A stretch of DNA of 64,000 nt from Pedobacter sp. MC2016-24 (GTDB lineage Bacteria; Bacteroidota; Bacteroidia; Sphingobacteriales; Sphingobacteriaceae): the NCBI RefSeq assembly GCF_015223055.1, contig NZ_JADFBX010000001.1, forward strand, positions 806,001 through 870,000, read 5' to 3'. Shown here piece by piece: positions 8,277-16,365 of this stretch. The notes under the pieces were generated by a model. It was given only the letters and a program-made list of their open reading frames with translations, was not told the origin of the DNA and made no database searches. A program made the translations under genes and the position numbers. Every line of letters begins with the position of its first letter. Within the stretch, counting starts at the first letter, position 1.

Positions 8277-10670
8277 TCATTTCGATTTTTTGAACTTGAT
8301 GACTAATTTTAGGTTAATACGTCTACCCGTTAAATAGTTAGGAACAGCATATTGTACGTTATCTATATCCTTCAACCACAGATAGGAAACTGTATTATTC
8401 ATGTTTAACAAATTAAATACTTCCACAAACACGGAAAACGAACTAAAATATTTATCCAGGAAGGGTGATTTTTTGACAGAAAGATCATCTAAAAAATCTT
8501 TAGAGAAGCCAATATCTACCCTTTGGTACGCCGGTATGTGAAAATCATCGGTATATCTGTGCACCAACGGAGAACCCAATGGCAGTTTTGAACCGTACAA
8601 CAAGTTCAAATGCACCTTGTAAGTCGGACTGTTCAATAACCGATCCTGAAAATACCCCGAAAAATTAATACTTTGATTTGTAGGACGTTTTAAATAGCCA
8701 ATTCCGTCATTTAAAATATCCTGATTGGCTTTCATCACCGAAACCCGGAAATAAGACAACAAATCTTTCACAAATTCTCCGCCGATGCTAAAATCAGCCC
8801 CGTAAGTATAGCCTTTGGCCAGCTCATCTGCCAGATATTTGATCCGTACATTGTCCATCATATACGGAATAAGCCGGTCTGTGTATTTAAAATAGAATTC
8901 TGAAGTAAATTTCAATCGTGTACCCAGGGCATCAAAGGCATAATCATATCCGGCAGAGCCATTATAAGAACGCTGGGCCTGCTGCTGCAGATTTAACCGG
9001 CCATTAAAATCGCGAATGGTCCGGTAATCAGGTGCCTGCTGGTAAATTCCTGCTGTAAAACGGAGAATTTTGTTGTTCCGCTCCGGGCGGTAGGCCAGTA
9101 ATAGCCTCGGACTAATCAGCAATTGCTTACTTAAACTATTGAAATTTGCCCGCACACCGAGCTGCAAGTCTGTCCGCGCAGTCAAGCTATAACTGTCCTG
9201 TATATAAGCGGTCAGGTATTCAATAGCCAGGCTATTCCTGGTTGCGATGGCATTGTCCTGGTAAAAACTCCCCACATTCCCCTGAACCGGGTGCCCTGCA
9301 GAATCGATCAGGCTGTACTCGTTCAAATCATCACGGTACTTCTTTTGCTCAAAACGAAAACCCCAGGAAAAAGTATGGCTATCCAGATTTTGATCACCTT
9401 TCAGTTCCGAGCTCAATACTGTTGAGTTTAAATCGTTATGGGCATAATTGGTATAACTACCATACCCCCTGTTGATGTTTGTACCCGGTACACCAACCTG
9501 CCCCTTGTACAACTCGTTTAGTTCGTACCAGCCGGTCATGTCTATCCGCTCCCTTTCAATGGTTTTAAAATAGCTATTGATCCATTTGATCACCAGGTTG
9601 GATCTGGGAATAAATTTCGCGGTTATTGCCCCGCCTGCAGTTTGATAATCATCGACCTCCTTGCCATCGTAATCCACATTCAGATGCATCAGTGTACTCA
9701 GTGTACCAAATTCAGTTTGCCGGCTTTCCGGAATCAGCTTAAATACCCCACTGTTGAAATTTCCAAAAAAGTTCAAGCTAAACTTATCGGATAAGTTCTG
9801 CTGATAAACCAGCTGTACGTCGGTAAAATTAGGCATATAACTACCTTTGTTATCCTGACTACTCAAAATACTGGTATTGTTCTTATACCTCAAACCCGCA
9901 AGTATATAGCTGTTTTTTTGCAATACTTTCGCGCCAAAAGACATCCCAAGTAAACTGGCATTTAGTATCGCCGAGGTACTGTCGGGACGCTCGTACTTCA
10001 CATCCAGCACCGATGATAGTTTATCGCCGTAACGCGCCTCAAATCCTCCTGCCGAGAATTTAGCTGCACTCAACAAATCGCGGTTGATGAAACTTAAGCC
10101 TTCCTGCTGGGCATTTCTAATCAATACGGGACGGTTGATCTCTACATCGTTCACATAAATCAGGTTTTCGTCAAAGCTACCGCCACGCACGCTGTACTGG
10201 TTACTCAATTCGTTATTGGTAGATACTCCCGGAAGCATTTTTAACATGGCTTCAAAATTTCCTGATACCGAAGGCAACGTTGAAGCATCTGTGATGTTGA
10301 TGGTTGTGCTGTTACTCAACTGGTTCTGCTTGGTGGTGATCGTTACCTGTTCCAGCTCATTTGGATTGATGGCTAGCACAACGTCCTGGGTAAGCCGACC
10401 GGGTTTGAGCATCTTAACAGGAATCAATAAAGGATTATAGCCCAGTAAACTGAACTTTAAAGTAAACTCCTTGGTTTTGGAATAAATGTTATAATGGCCG
10501 ACATCATCGGTAATGGTCGACTGGCTTTGACCCACTACAGTAACAGTCACATGGGTCAGCACGCCGCCAAGTTCATCCGATACTGCACCCGAAATTTTTA
10601 CCATGGGCTGCCCTTTCACATAAGTAAAGCCGAATAACAGTAAAAAAAACAAGCCGTATTTTCTGAGCAT
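8277..10670 (-). CDS. TonB-dependent outer-membrane receptor
   Basis: The start at 10670 (MLRKYGLFFLLLFGFTYVKG signal peptide) is preferred because it lies just past the rpe stop; an ORF extension to 10703 would overlap rpe. The 797-residue protein has a carboxypeptidase-regulatory-like beta domain (about 25-100, KISGAVSDELGG), a plug domain (LPSVSGNFEAMLKMLPGVSTNNELSNQYSVRGG, quoted in part) and a 22-strand-type beta barrel ending in hydrophobic strands. It lacks a SusD partner, so it is an ordinary TonB receptor and not a SusC. The substrate cannot be predicted. It is probably cotranscribed with rpe. Confidence 0.88.
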   Translation of the reverse strand: MLRKYGLFFLLLFGFTYVKGQPMVKISGAVSDELGGVLTHVTVTVVGQSQSTITDDVGHYNIYSKTKEFTLKFSLLGYNPLLIPVKMLKPGRLTQDVVLAINPNELEQVTITTKQNQLSNSTTINITDASTLPSVSGNFEAMLKMLPGVSTNNELSNQYSVRGGSFDENLIYVNDVEINRPVLIRNAQQEGLSFINRDLLSAAKFSAGGFEARYGDKLSSVLDVKYERPDSTSAILNASLLGMSFGAKVLQKNSYILAGLRYKNNTSILSSQDNKGSYMPNFTDVQLVYQQNLSDKFSLNFFGNFNSGVFKLIPESRQTEFGTLSTLMHLNVDYDGKEVDDYQTAGGAITAKFIPRSNLVIKWINSYFKTIERERIDMTGWYELNELYKGQVGVPGTNINRGYGSYTNYAHNDLNSTVLSSELKGDQNLDSHTFSWGFRFEQKKYRDDLNEYSLIDSAGHPVQGNVGSFYQDNAIATRNSLAIEYLTAYIQDSYSLTARTDLQLGVRANFNSLSKQLLISPRLLLAYRPERNNKILRFTAGIYQQAPDYRTIRDFNGRLNLQQQAQRSYNGSAGYDYAFDALGTRLKFTSEFYFKYTDRLIPYMMDNVRIKYLADELAKGYTYGADFSIGGEFVKDLLSYFRVSVMKANQDILNDGIGYLKRPTNQSINFSGYFQDRLLNSPTYKVHLNLLYGSKLPLGSPLVHRYTDDFHIPAYQRVDIGFSKDFLDDLSVKKSPFLDKYFSSFSVFVEVFNLLNMNNTVSYLWLKDIDNVQYAVPNYLTGRRINLKLVIKFKKSK

Positions 10671-10677
10671 TAAGGCA

Positions 10678-11349
10678 TTATAGTTTCGATAGATGTTGAT
10701 CAAATTCTTTCATATCCGAAATCATCTGAAGCTGATCCTGAGCCGCAAAGACCGCGTTTCCAGCTACAAAGACATCGGCACCGGCCGCGATCAGTTGCCC
10801 AAGGTTATGTAATCCTACCCCACCATCCACTTCGATGAGCAATTCCGGTTTTACCTGATCTGCCATAGCCCGCAGTTCTGCAATTTTATTTAAAGTATTG
10901 GGAATAAATTGTTGTCCGCCAAAACCCGGATTCACCGACATGATCAGCACCATGTCCAGGTCCACCAGGATATCTTTTAACAGGGCAACGGGCGTATGTG
11001 GGTTCAGTGCAACAGCAGCTTTACAACCGGCAGCATGTATGGCTTGAACGGTTCGGTGTAAATGCACACAAGCTTCATAATGCACCGTAATCACGGCAGC
11101 GCCGGCAGCAGCAAAACGTTCAATGTACTGATCTGGATTTACAATCATCAAATGCACATCAAGCGGTTTACGGGCATGTTTTTTAATGGCCTCCATGACC
11201 GGAAAACCAAAAGAGATATTGGGCACAAAAACACCATCCATTACATCCACGTGAATCCAGTCGGCCTTACTGGCATTTAACATTTCAGTATCGCGTTGTA
11301 AATTCGCAAAATCGGCAGAAAGTACGGAAGGAGCTATCAGGTGTTTCAT
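10678..11349 (-). CDS. rpe: Ribulose-phosphate 3-epimerase
   Basis: The 223-residue TIM-barrel protein interconverts ribulose 5-phosphate and xylulose 5-phosphate in the pentose phosphate pathway. Diagnostic motifs are IAPSVLSADFANL at the N-terminus, WIHVDVMDGVFVPNISFG near 30, HLMI near 65, VLIMSVNPGFGGQ near 135, EVDGGV near 170 and the phosphate-binding VAGNAVF near 195. The metal-binding His and Asp residues are in place. Confidence 0.97.
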   Translation of the reverse strand: MKHLIAPSVLSADFANLQRDTEMLNASKADWIHVDVMDGVFVPNISFGFPVMEAIKKHARKPLDVHLMIVNPDQYIERFAAAGAAVITVHYEACVHLHRTVQAIHAAGCKAAVALNPHTPVALLKDILVDLDMVLIMSVNPGFGGQQFIPNTLNKIAELRAMADQVKPELLIEVDGGVGLHNLGQLIAAGADVFVAGNAVFAAQDQLQMISDMKEFDQHLSKL

Positions 11350-11392
11350 TTCAGTGTCCGGTTAAAATAGGTTATTGGCTTTCTAAATATGG

Positions 11393-11400
11393 TAAAGATA
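11393..11400 (-). promoter_or_regulatory. Possible -7 element for rpe
   Basis: On the minus strand TATCTTTA lies about 45 bases before the rpe start and matches the Bacteroidota TAnnTTTG -7 consensus except at the last base. No clear -33 TTTG is visible at the right spacing, so this is weak. Confidence 0.35.
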
Positions 11401-11622
11401 ACTAAATAAAAAAACAGTGCAGATAAAATAGAAAAGATCCACAGCTTCAGTTCAACTTAAATTATATATTTTAATATATTATATTGATTAATTAATTATA
11501 TTTACCGGTGAGGATCAACAAGATGCATACGACTCTGATACTAAAAAAGTACATTACGATAGCATCAACAGCACCTCTGAAAAGGAATAATAATTTAAAA
11601 TTGCAACTAACAGCTATTTAAT

Positions 11623-12111
11623 ATGAAAAGAAATTACGATCAGTCTGCCCTAAAAGCGGTCACCTTAATTGCCGATCTATGTTCCGAATACGATCATGCG
11701 GAATCTACGGTTCTATTGATTAACCTGGTGAAGGCCTTTCAATGCAAAAGTCTGAGCCACCTAAGCCAAAATCAGTACAGCAAAACTTTTAACTTCATCA
11801 ACAAGCTAACCACCATCTACCTCAGTATCCAACAAATCAGCACATTACAGGAAAGCCATGCTGGAGAAAATGAAGATGAACTTCAAAAACCCCTGGAACA
11901 GGTCTCGGCGCAGTGCTCACCAGCAGCAGTCATCAGAAATTTCTTTAACAAATATGCCCTGCATGAAAGCCAGATACTGTCTGACGTGTTGACAAACACA
12001 CTACTGGATAGCAATCTGAGCCAGGCAAAGATGCTTCAGCTGTGCGACTTTCAACAAGATCTTGAATGCTTACTGCAGGCAAATCATCTTTTGTTTCAGC
12101 CTGAGCAATAG
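11623..12111 (+). CDS. Hypothetical helical protein
   Basis: A 162-residue soluble, helix-rich protein without signal peptide, membrane segment or recognised motif. It contains several cysteines and many Gln and Leu residues. The preceding 270 bases are very AT-rich (around 11460-11505) and contain no other gene. It is followed by the truncated sigma-factor-like gene on the same strand. No function can be proposed; the composition is protein-like and the reading frame is not opposed by a known gene. Confidence 0.55.
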   Translation: MKRNYDQSALKAVTLIADLCSEYDHAESTVLLINLVKAFQCKSLSHLSQNQYSKTFNFINKLTTIYLSIQQISTLQESHAGENEDELQKPLEQVSAQCSPAAVIRNFFNKYALHESQILSDVLTNTLLDSNLSQAKMLQLCDFQQDLECLLQANHLLFQPEQ

Positions 12112-12250
12112 TGTTCATTTTAAAAAAAGTAGAAAAGCACTCAAAAAGCTCATTTAAAGCTTGTTTTCGAAGATATAATGCACAAAATGAACAAGCTAAA
12201 CTTTAAGATATACATTTAACTTAAAAATCTATAATCATTAGGGAATACAC

Positions 12251-12607
12251 ATGGATAATATTACTGAATACAAGGCCCTTTCGGATGCCGATCTTCTTGC
12301 GTATTTAAGAAATGGAGACGAAAATGCTTTTATTGAAATTTTTAACCGTTACCAGCGCAATCTTCACATACATGCTTATCAAAAACTAGGTGATTTTGAA
12401 CAAGCTAAAGAAATAGTTAAAGAGCTATTTTTGACGTTCTGGAAAAAACGAGAAGATATCCCCCAAACCGCTAAAATTGAACCATACCTATATACCATGA
12501 CTAAAAATAGGGTTTTAGAAGCCATAGCAGATCATAAGGATATTTCCATGTATTCGGCATCGTTTGATAAATTTATAGAAAAGGGAGAAATCTGGCATCG
12601 AAACTAA
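12251..12607 (+). CDS. ECF-type sigma factor truncated to region 2
   Basis: The 118-residue product begins like a Bacteroidota ECF sigma factor: LSDADLLAYLRNGDENAFIEIFNRYQ and then FEQAKEIVKELFLTFWKKR correspond to region 2, which binds core polymerase and the -10 DNA. Regions of the usual 180-190 residue protein after the linker are missing: the frame ends EIWHRN and a terminator follows 18 bases later, so no region 4 remains in any frame nearby. It may be a pseudogene or a region-2-only regulator. An 8-bp inverted repeat (AGCTTGTT at 12158, AACAAGCT at 12190) lies upstream. Confidence 0.7.
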   Translation: MDNITEYKALSDADLLAYLRNGDENAFIEIFNRYQRNLHIHAYQKLGDFEQAKEIVKELFLTFWKKREDIPQTAKIEPYLYTMTKNRVLEAIADHKDISMYSASFDKFIEKGEIWHRN

Positions 12608-12624
12608 CGGACAATCTTATCATA

Positions 12625-12660
12625 AATAACCCCCGAAGTAATTAAACTCCGGGGGTTATT
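12625..12660. terminator. Bidirectional terminator between the sigma-like gene and pnp
   Basis: AATAACCCCCG pairs perfectly with CGGGGGTTATT (11 bp), with an inner AGT/ACT extension and AT-rich T tracts on both sides (TTATTTATTTT on the plus strand). It lies between two convergent genes and can serve both. Confidence 0.85.
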
Positions 12661-12711
12661 TATTTTGCAGAAATGCAATTTATATGTATTTACTGTTTAC
12701 AGTAAAACCAA

Positions 12712-14862
12712 TTAAGCTGGTTTATTTGCAGCAGGTGCTCCTTCTGGTTTCGGCGGACGAGGCAATAAAGCTTTTCTGGAAAGTTTCATTTTACCTTGTT
12801 TGTCAATGTCCAACAATTTAACCTGGATTTTATCACCTTCTTTCAATACACCGTCCATGGTTTCTAAACGCTCCCATGCAATCTCAGAGATGTGCAATAA
12901 ACCGTCTTTACCTGGCATAATTTCTACGAAAGCACCAAATGGCATGATTGATTTTACTTTACCATCGTAAGTTGCACCGATATCTGGTTTAGCTGCGATC
13001 GCATTGATACGTGATACTGCTGCATCAATAGCTGCTTTATTATCCGCAAAAATCTCAACGATACCTTTGTTACCCACCTCTTCGATAGAGATCGATGCGC
13101 CGGTTTCACGTTGCATTTCCTGAATAATTTTACCGCCTGGCCCGATTACCGCACCGATAAATTCTTTATCGATTGATAAAGATACAATACGTGGAGCATG
13201 GTCTTTATAATCTTCGCGAGGTGCAGAAATTGTTTTCTTCATCTCGTTCAAGATGTGCAAACGCGCTTCTTTAGCCTGAATCAAAGCGTTAGTCAACACT
13301 TCCCATTTCAAACCATTGATTTTCAAGTCCATCTGACAAGCTACAATACCTTTTTCAGTACCTGTAACTTTAAAGTCCATATCACCCAAATGATCTTCAT
13401 CACCCAGGATATCAGAAAGGATGGCATATTTACCAGTTTTCTCATCGGTAATTAAACCCATCGCAATACCAGATACTGGTGCTTTGATTTTAATACCTGC
13501 ATCCATCAGCGCCAATGTACCGGCACAAACAGTTGCCATAGATGAAGAACCGTTCGACTCTAAAATATCAGAAACGATACGGATGGTATATGGATTTTCT
13601 TCCAGTCCTGGTAATACTTTCTTCAAAGAGCGCATCGCCAGGTTACCGTGACCAATTTCACGACGGCCAGCTCCCCTGTTCGGACGAACCTCACCAGTTG
13701 AGAAACCAGGGAAATTATAGTGCAATAAGAATTTATTGTAACCATTGATGAAAGCACCATCAATCATTTGCTCGTCGTCTTTAGAACCTAAAGTAACAGT
13801 AGTCAAAGATTGGGTTTCACCACGTGTAAATACGGCCGATCCGTGTGCTGAAGGTAAATACCCTACTTCACTCCAGATTGGACGTACTGTACGCACATCA
13901 CGACCGTCTAAACGAATTCCTTCGTCTAATACCAGGTTACGGATGGCATCATATTGTACATCATGGAAATATTTTTTAGCCAGGAAGCCGGTAACGTCAT
14001 CGATACCTTCACCTAAAGTAGCGATAAAGTCCATCAGGATAGCACCGAAAGCATCTCCACGCTCACCTTTACTGGTGTTGCTTTTTGCTACAGCATATAC
14101 TTTATCGTAAGTAGCCGCATAAACCTGCTCTTTCAACTCAGGATTGCTGTCTTCATGAGAGTAAGTACGTTTTACAGTTTTACCCACCAATTCAGCCAGT
14201 TCTTTTTGAGCTTGTACCTGAATGATGATGGCTTTATGTGCAAATTCAATCGCTTCAACCATTTCAGTCTCAGAGATCTCATCACATTCACCTTCAACCA
14301 TAACGATATCTCTTTCCGTACCTGCAACCAGGAATTCTAAAGAAGCACGCTCTAAGTCGCTCACATAAGGGTTAATTACAAATTTACCGTCAATTTTAGC
14401 TACACGCACTTCAGAAATTGGTCCGTTGAACGGAATATCTGAAACTGCAATTGCTGCCGAAGCTGCCAAACCAGCTAAACAATCTGGCATAATATTTTTA
14501 TCCGAAGAGATCAGGGAAATCATCACCTGGGTATCAGAGTGATAATCTTCCGGGAACATCGGACGTAGTGCGCGGTCAACCAAACGGGAAATTAAAACTT
14601 CATAGTCAGATAATCTGGCTTCACGACGAAGAAACCCGCCAGGGATACGTCCCGCAGCAGCATATTTCTCCTGATAATCTACCGATAGCGGTAAAAAATC
14701 AACCCCTGCTTTTGCACCTACCGTAGATACTACAGTAGCTAAAAGCATGGTATCACCCATTCTGACAACTACAGAACCATCAGCTTGTTTCGCTAATTTT
14801 CCTGTTTCAATTTCGATTGTTCTGCCATCGCCCAAGTCGAACGATTTTTTTATTACATTCAT
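12712..14862 (-). CDS. pnp: Polynucleotide phosphorylase
   Basis: The 716-residue 3'-5' exoribonuclease uses phosphate to degrade RNA. Two RNase PH domains are visible (first from [20 protein letters not shown]; second near 320-540 with FTRGETQS and [11 protein letters not shown]), followed by a KH domain ([20 protein letters not shown] near 565) and an S1 domain ([22 protein letters not shown] near 635, quoted in parts). It lies downstream of rpsO on the same strand, the conserved order also seen in Proteobacteria. A hairpin sits in its leader. Confidence 0.98.
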   Translation of the reverse strand: MNVIKKSFDLGDGRTIEIETGKLAKQADGSVVVRMGDTMLLATVVSTVGAKAGVDFLPLSVDYQEKYAAAGRIPGGFLRREARLSDYEVLISRLVDRALRPMFPEDYHSDTQVMISLISSDKNIMPDCLAGLAASAAIAVSDIPFNGPISEVRVAKIDGKFVINPYVSDLERASLEFLVAGTERDIVMVEGECDEISETEMVEAIEFAHKAIIIQVQAQKELAELVGKTVKRTYSHEDSNPELKEQVYAATYDKVYAVAKSNTSKGERGDAFGAILMDFIATLGEGIDDVTGFLAKKYFHDVQYDAIRNLVLDEGIRLDGRDVRTVRPIWSEVGYLPSAHGSAVFTRGETQSLTTVTLGSKDDEQMIDGAFINGYNKFLLHYNFPGFSTGEVRPNRGAGRREIGHGNLAMRSLKKVLPGLEENPYTIRIVSDILESNGSSSMATVCAGTLALMDAGIKIKAPVSGIAMGLITDEKTGKYAILSDILGDEDHLGDMDFKVTGTEKGIVACQMDLKINGLKWEVLTNALIQAKEARLHILNEMKKTISAPREDYKDHAPRIVSLSIDKEFIGAVIGPGGKIIQEMQRETGASISIEEVGNKGIVEIFADNKAAIDAAVSRINAIAAKPDIGATYDGKVKSIMPFGAFVEIMPGKDGLLHISEIAWERLETMDGVLKEGDKIQVKLLDIDKQGKMKLSRKALLPRPPKPEGAPAANKPA

Positions 14863-14876
14863 TTAATAATTGTTGT

Positions 14877-14902
14877 GGTGTGTTTTCCTCTTTCCACACA
14901 CC
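14877..14902 (-). promoter_or_regulatory. Hairpin in the pnp 5' leader
   Basis: On the minus strand GGTGTGT and ACACACC form a perfect 7-bp stem around a purine-rich 12-base loop, about 15 bases before the pnp start. In Escherichia coli pnp is autoregulated through processing of a 5' leader stem; whether this hairpin has that role is inference. Confidence 0.45.
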
Positions 14903-15000
14903 TTGTTTATATATAGTTTTTTTACTTTTCTAAGTTAGGATAAAACTTACGCGAATTTGCTGAAAAAATCAAACTCTGCAACTATTTTATCGGTAAAAGT

Positions 15001-15030
15001 AAAAAAGCCATTCCCTGAAGAATGGCTTTT
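15001..15030 (-). terminator. Rho-independent terminator of rpsO
   Basis: On the minus strand GCCATTC pairs with GAATGGC, extended by A/T pairs to 11 bp, and is followed by a run of seven T residues, about 20 bases after the rpsO stop. Some readthrough to pnp is likely. Confidence 0.85.
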
Positions 15031-15047
15031 CCTTGATAATAATACGC

Positions 15048-15350
15048 TTATTTGTTGTCTTTTGACCCCAAAGGCTTGATGATATCCCTTAAACCTAAGT
15101 TTTTGATGATAGCACGATAGCGCTCAATATCTTTTTTAAATAGATACGCCAAGATACCACGACGTTTACCTACTAGTTTTTGTAGTGCTAACTGAGTAGA
15201 GAAATCTTTACGATTTTTCTTTAAATGCTCTGTTAAGTGCGCAATACGATATGTAAATAACGCTACCTGACCTTCTGCAGAACCCGTGTTTGTTTCTACT
15301 TCGCCGTGTTTTTTGAAAATTTCGGCTTTTGACTCTTTACTTAAATACAT
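15048..15350 (-). CDS. rpsO: 30S ribosomal protein S15
   Basis: The 100-residue product matches S15, the primary 16S rRNA-binding protein of the small-subunit platform. Motifs include MYLSKESKAEIFKKHG, TGSAEGQVALFTYRIAHLTEHLK and KLVGKRRGILAYLFKKDIERY. It is slightly longer than the 88-89 residue standard owing to the C-terminal extension common in Bacteroidota. A good promoter lies about 45 bases upstream and a terminator follows. Confidence 0.98.
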   Translation of the reverse strand: MYLSKESKAEIFKKHGEVETNTGSAEGQVALFTYRIAHLTEHLKKNRKDFSTQLALQKLVGKRRGILAYLFKKDIERYRAIIKNLGLRDIIKPLGSKDNK

Positions 15351-15393
15351 TCTTGAATGATACTAAAGTTTATAAAAATTAATTAATTGAGCG

Positions 15394-15424
15394 CAAAGAT
15401 ACTGTATGTTTTAATGATTAGCAA
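15394..15424 (-). promoter_or_regulatory. Promoter of rpsO
   Basis: On the minus strand TTG (15424-15422) and TATCTTTG (15401-15394) are separated by 20 bases, matching the Bacteroidota primary sigma consensus TTG-N19/20-TAnnTTTG. The transcript would start near 15387, giving a leader of roughly 40 bases. Confidence 0.8.
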
Positions 15425-15504
15425 GTATATCGATGAACAGATATTTAAATGTCATTTGGTTTACATATCACTCCGCATCACAAACATAAGTAAATTCTAA
15501 ATCC

Positions 15505-15512
15505 TATTTTTG
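15505..15512 (+). promoter_or_regulatory. -7 promoter element of the thioesterase gene
   Basis: TATTTTTG matches TAnnTTTG exactly, 19 bases before the start codon at 15532. A clear -33 element is not visible at the usual spacing. Confidence 0.5.
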
Positions 15513-15531
15513 CCACATCAATATTTCAGCC

Positions 15532-15951
15532 ATGGAAAAGACACAATACAGCATATTTGAAAGCGAGTTAAAGGTACGCCCGGACGACATAGACATGTTT
15601 AACCATGTACACAACAGTAAATATTTTGATTATGTACTTGCTGCCCGCTACGATCAAATGGCTGAATTCTACAAAATGCCCATGGAATCTTTTCTAAGCA
15701 GTGGATATGGCTGGGTGGTACGCACTGCACTGGTTGACTTTAAGCGGCCCCTGGTATTGGGCGATGTCATTGCCATCAGAACGGGTATTTTAACCATCAA
15801 CGAAAAAGGATGCCGGGTACAATTCGAAATAGAAAACAAACGTACTGGTAAAATCGCTTCCGACGGCTGGTTTGATTATGTCATGATCGACACTGCAACC
15901 GGAAAAGGCTGCAAAGTAAACCAGGCAATGATCGAGGCATACAGCATTTAA
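15532..15951 (+). CDS. Acyl-CoA thioesterase (4HBT hotdog fold)
   Basis: The 139-residue protein has the 4HBT signature RPDDIDMFNHVHNSKYFDYV, with the catalytic-type Asp in DIDMFNHV and a hotdog helix behind it. These enzymes hydrolyse acyl-CoA thioesters in the cytoplasm; chain-length preference cannot be told. It is a single-gene unit between divergent rpsO and the MATE control region. The MATE upstream repeats begin 64 bases after its stop. Confidence 0.85.
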   Translation: MEKTQYSIFESELKVRPDDIDMFNHVHNSKYFDYVLAARYDQMAEFYKMPMESFLSSGYGWVVRTALVDFKRPLVLGDVIAIRTGILTINEKGCRVQFEIENKRTGKIASDGWFDYVMIDTATGKGCKVNQAMIEAYSI

Positions 15952-16015
15952 ACCGAACAAACCGACAACAGTTTCAACCAGCTGCATATTGAAAAAATAC
16001 CATTTTTATCGGCTA

Positions 16016-16059
16016 AAGTCCATGTTAAGTCCATGTCAAGTCCATATCAAGTCCATGTT
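16016..16059. repeat. Four 11-bp tandem repeats upstream of the MATE pump
   Basis: Four units of AAGTCCATGTT, AAGTCCATGTC, AAGTCCATATC and AAGTCCATGTT follow without spacer. The 11-bp period is close to one DNA helical turn, so a protein could bind the same face repeatedly. A partial inverted copy (ACATGGATTT) lies at 16072-16081. The array ends about 136 bases before the leader promoter's -33 element. Confidence 0.9.
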
Positions 16060-16195
16060 TTTCATATAAATACATGGATTTGTCACGCTTTCATTTTTAA
16101 GTGAAAATTGAGCAATATATAACATTTATGGCCAATAACCTAAATTTGGGTCCTGCCTCAGCATCCTGACGGATCATAAAAAAGCAAAAATCATG

Positions 16196-16225
16196 TTGCC
16201 GGTTTTATAAAATCTTTTATATTTG
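16196..16225 (+). promoter_or_regulatory. Promoter of the leader ORF and MATE gene
   Basis: TTG at 16196-16198 and TATATTTG at 16218-16225 are separated by 19 bases, an excellent match to the Bacteroidota promoter. The transcript would begin around 16231-16233, leaving about 17 bases before the leader start codon. Confidence 0.82.
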
Positions 16226-16248
16226 CAACCTAACAAAACCGCGATACG

Positions 16249-16281
16249 ATGAAAGTAATTGCAGTCCGTTTGAGGTTCTAA
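16249..16281 (+). CDS. Ten-residue leader peptide MKVIAVRLRF, putative stalling peptide
   Basis: ATG at 16249 opens ten codons encoding MKVIAVRLRF and TAA. It sits 17 bases after the inferred transcription start and 84 bases before the MATE start. Codons 7-9 encode Arg-Leu-Arg. The basic-X-basic (+X+) motif is known from ErmD-type leaders as the sequence at which macrolide-bound ribosomes arrest. Its codons for VRLRF lie inside a hairpin, so a paused ribosome would change the RNA fold. Translation of such a short ORF cannot be proven from sequence, but position and motif make it a good attenuator candidate. Confidence 0.65.
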   Translation: MKVIAVRLRF

Positions 16282-16342
16282 CAACCAAGGACTCCACTCC
16301 CCCAATACAGTTGCTCAGACAAATCTGTCTGAAACCGGTTTT
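16263..16342 (+). promoter_or_regulatory. Leader hairpins, putative attenuator of the MATE gene
   Basis: Hairpin 1 pairs AGTCC (16263-16267) with GGACT (16290-16294) and GGTT with AACC around a CTAAC loop, burying the leader's Arg-Leu-Arg codons. Hairpin 2 is TCAGACA-AATC-TGTCTGA (16315-16332) with an added GTT/AAC pairing beyond a two-base bulge. CGGTTTT (16336-16342) follows and can instead pair with AAAACCG near the 5' end of the transcript (16235-16241). A T-rich stretch ending TTTTTT precedes the pump start. Alternative folds are plausible; they were worked out by eye. Confidence 0.5.
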
Positions 16343-16365
16343 ATTTATCTACTTTTTTCCACCAT

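Noticed and set aside
13198..14340. Several plus-strand ORFs opposite pnp
   Set aside because: They are antisense shadows of a certain gene and lack protein-like composition.
16016..16059. CRISPR-like array
   Set aside because: Units are 11 bases with no spacers and no cas genes are present.
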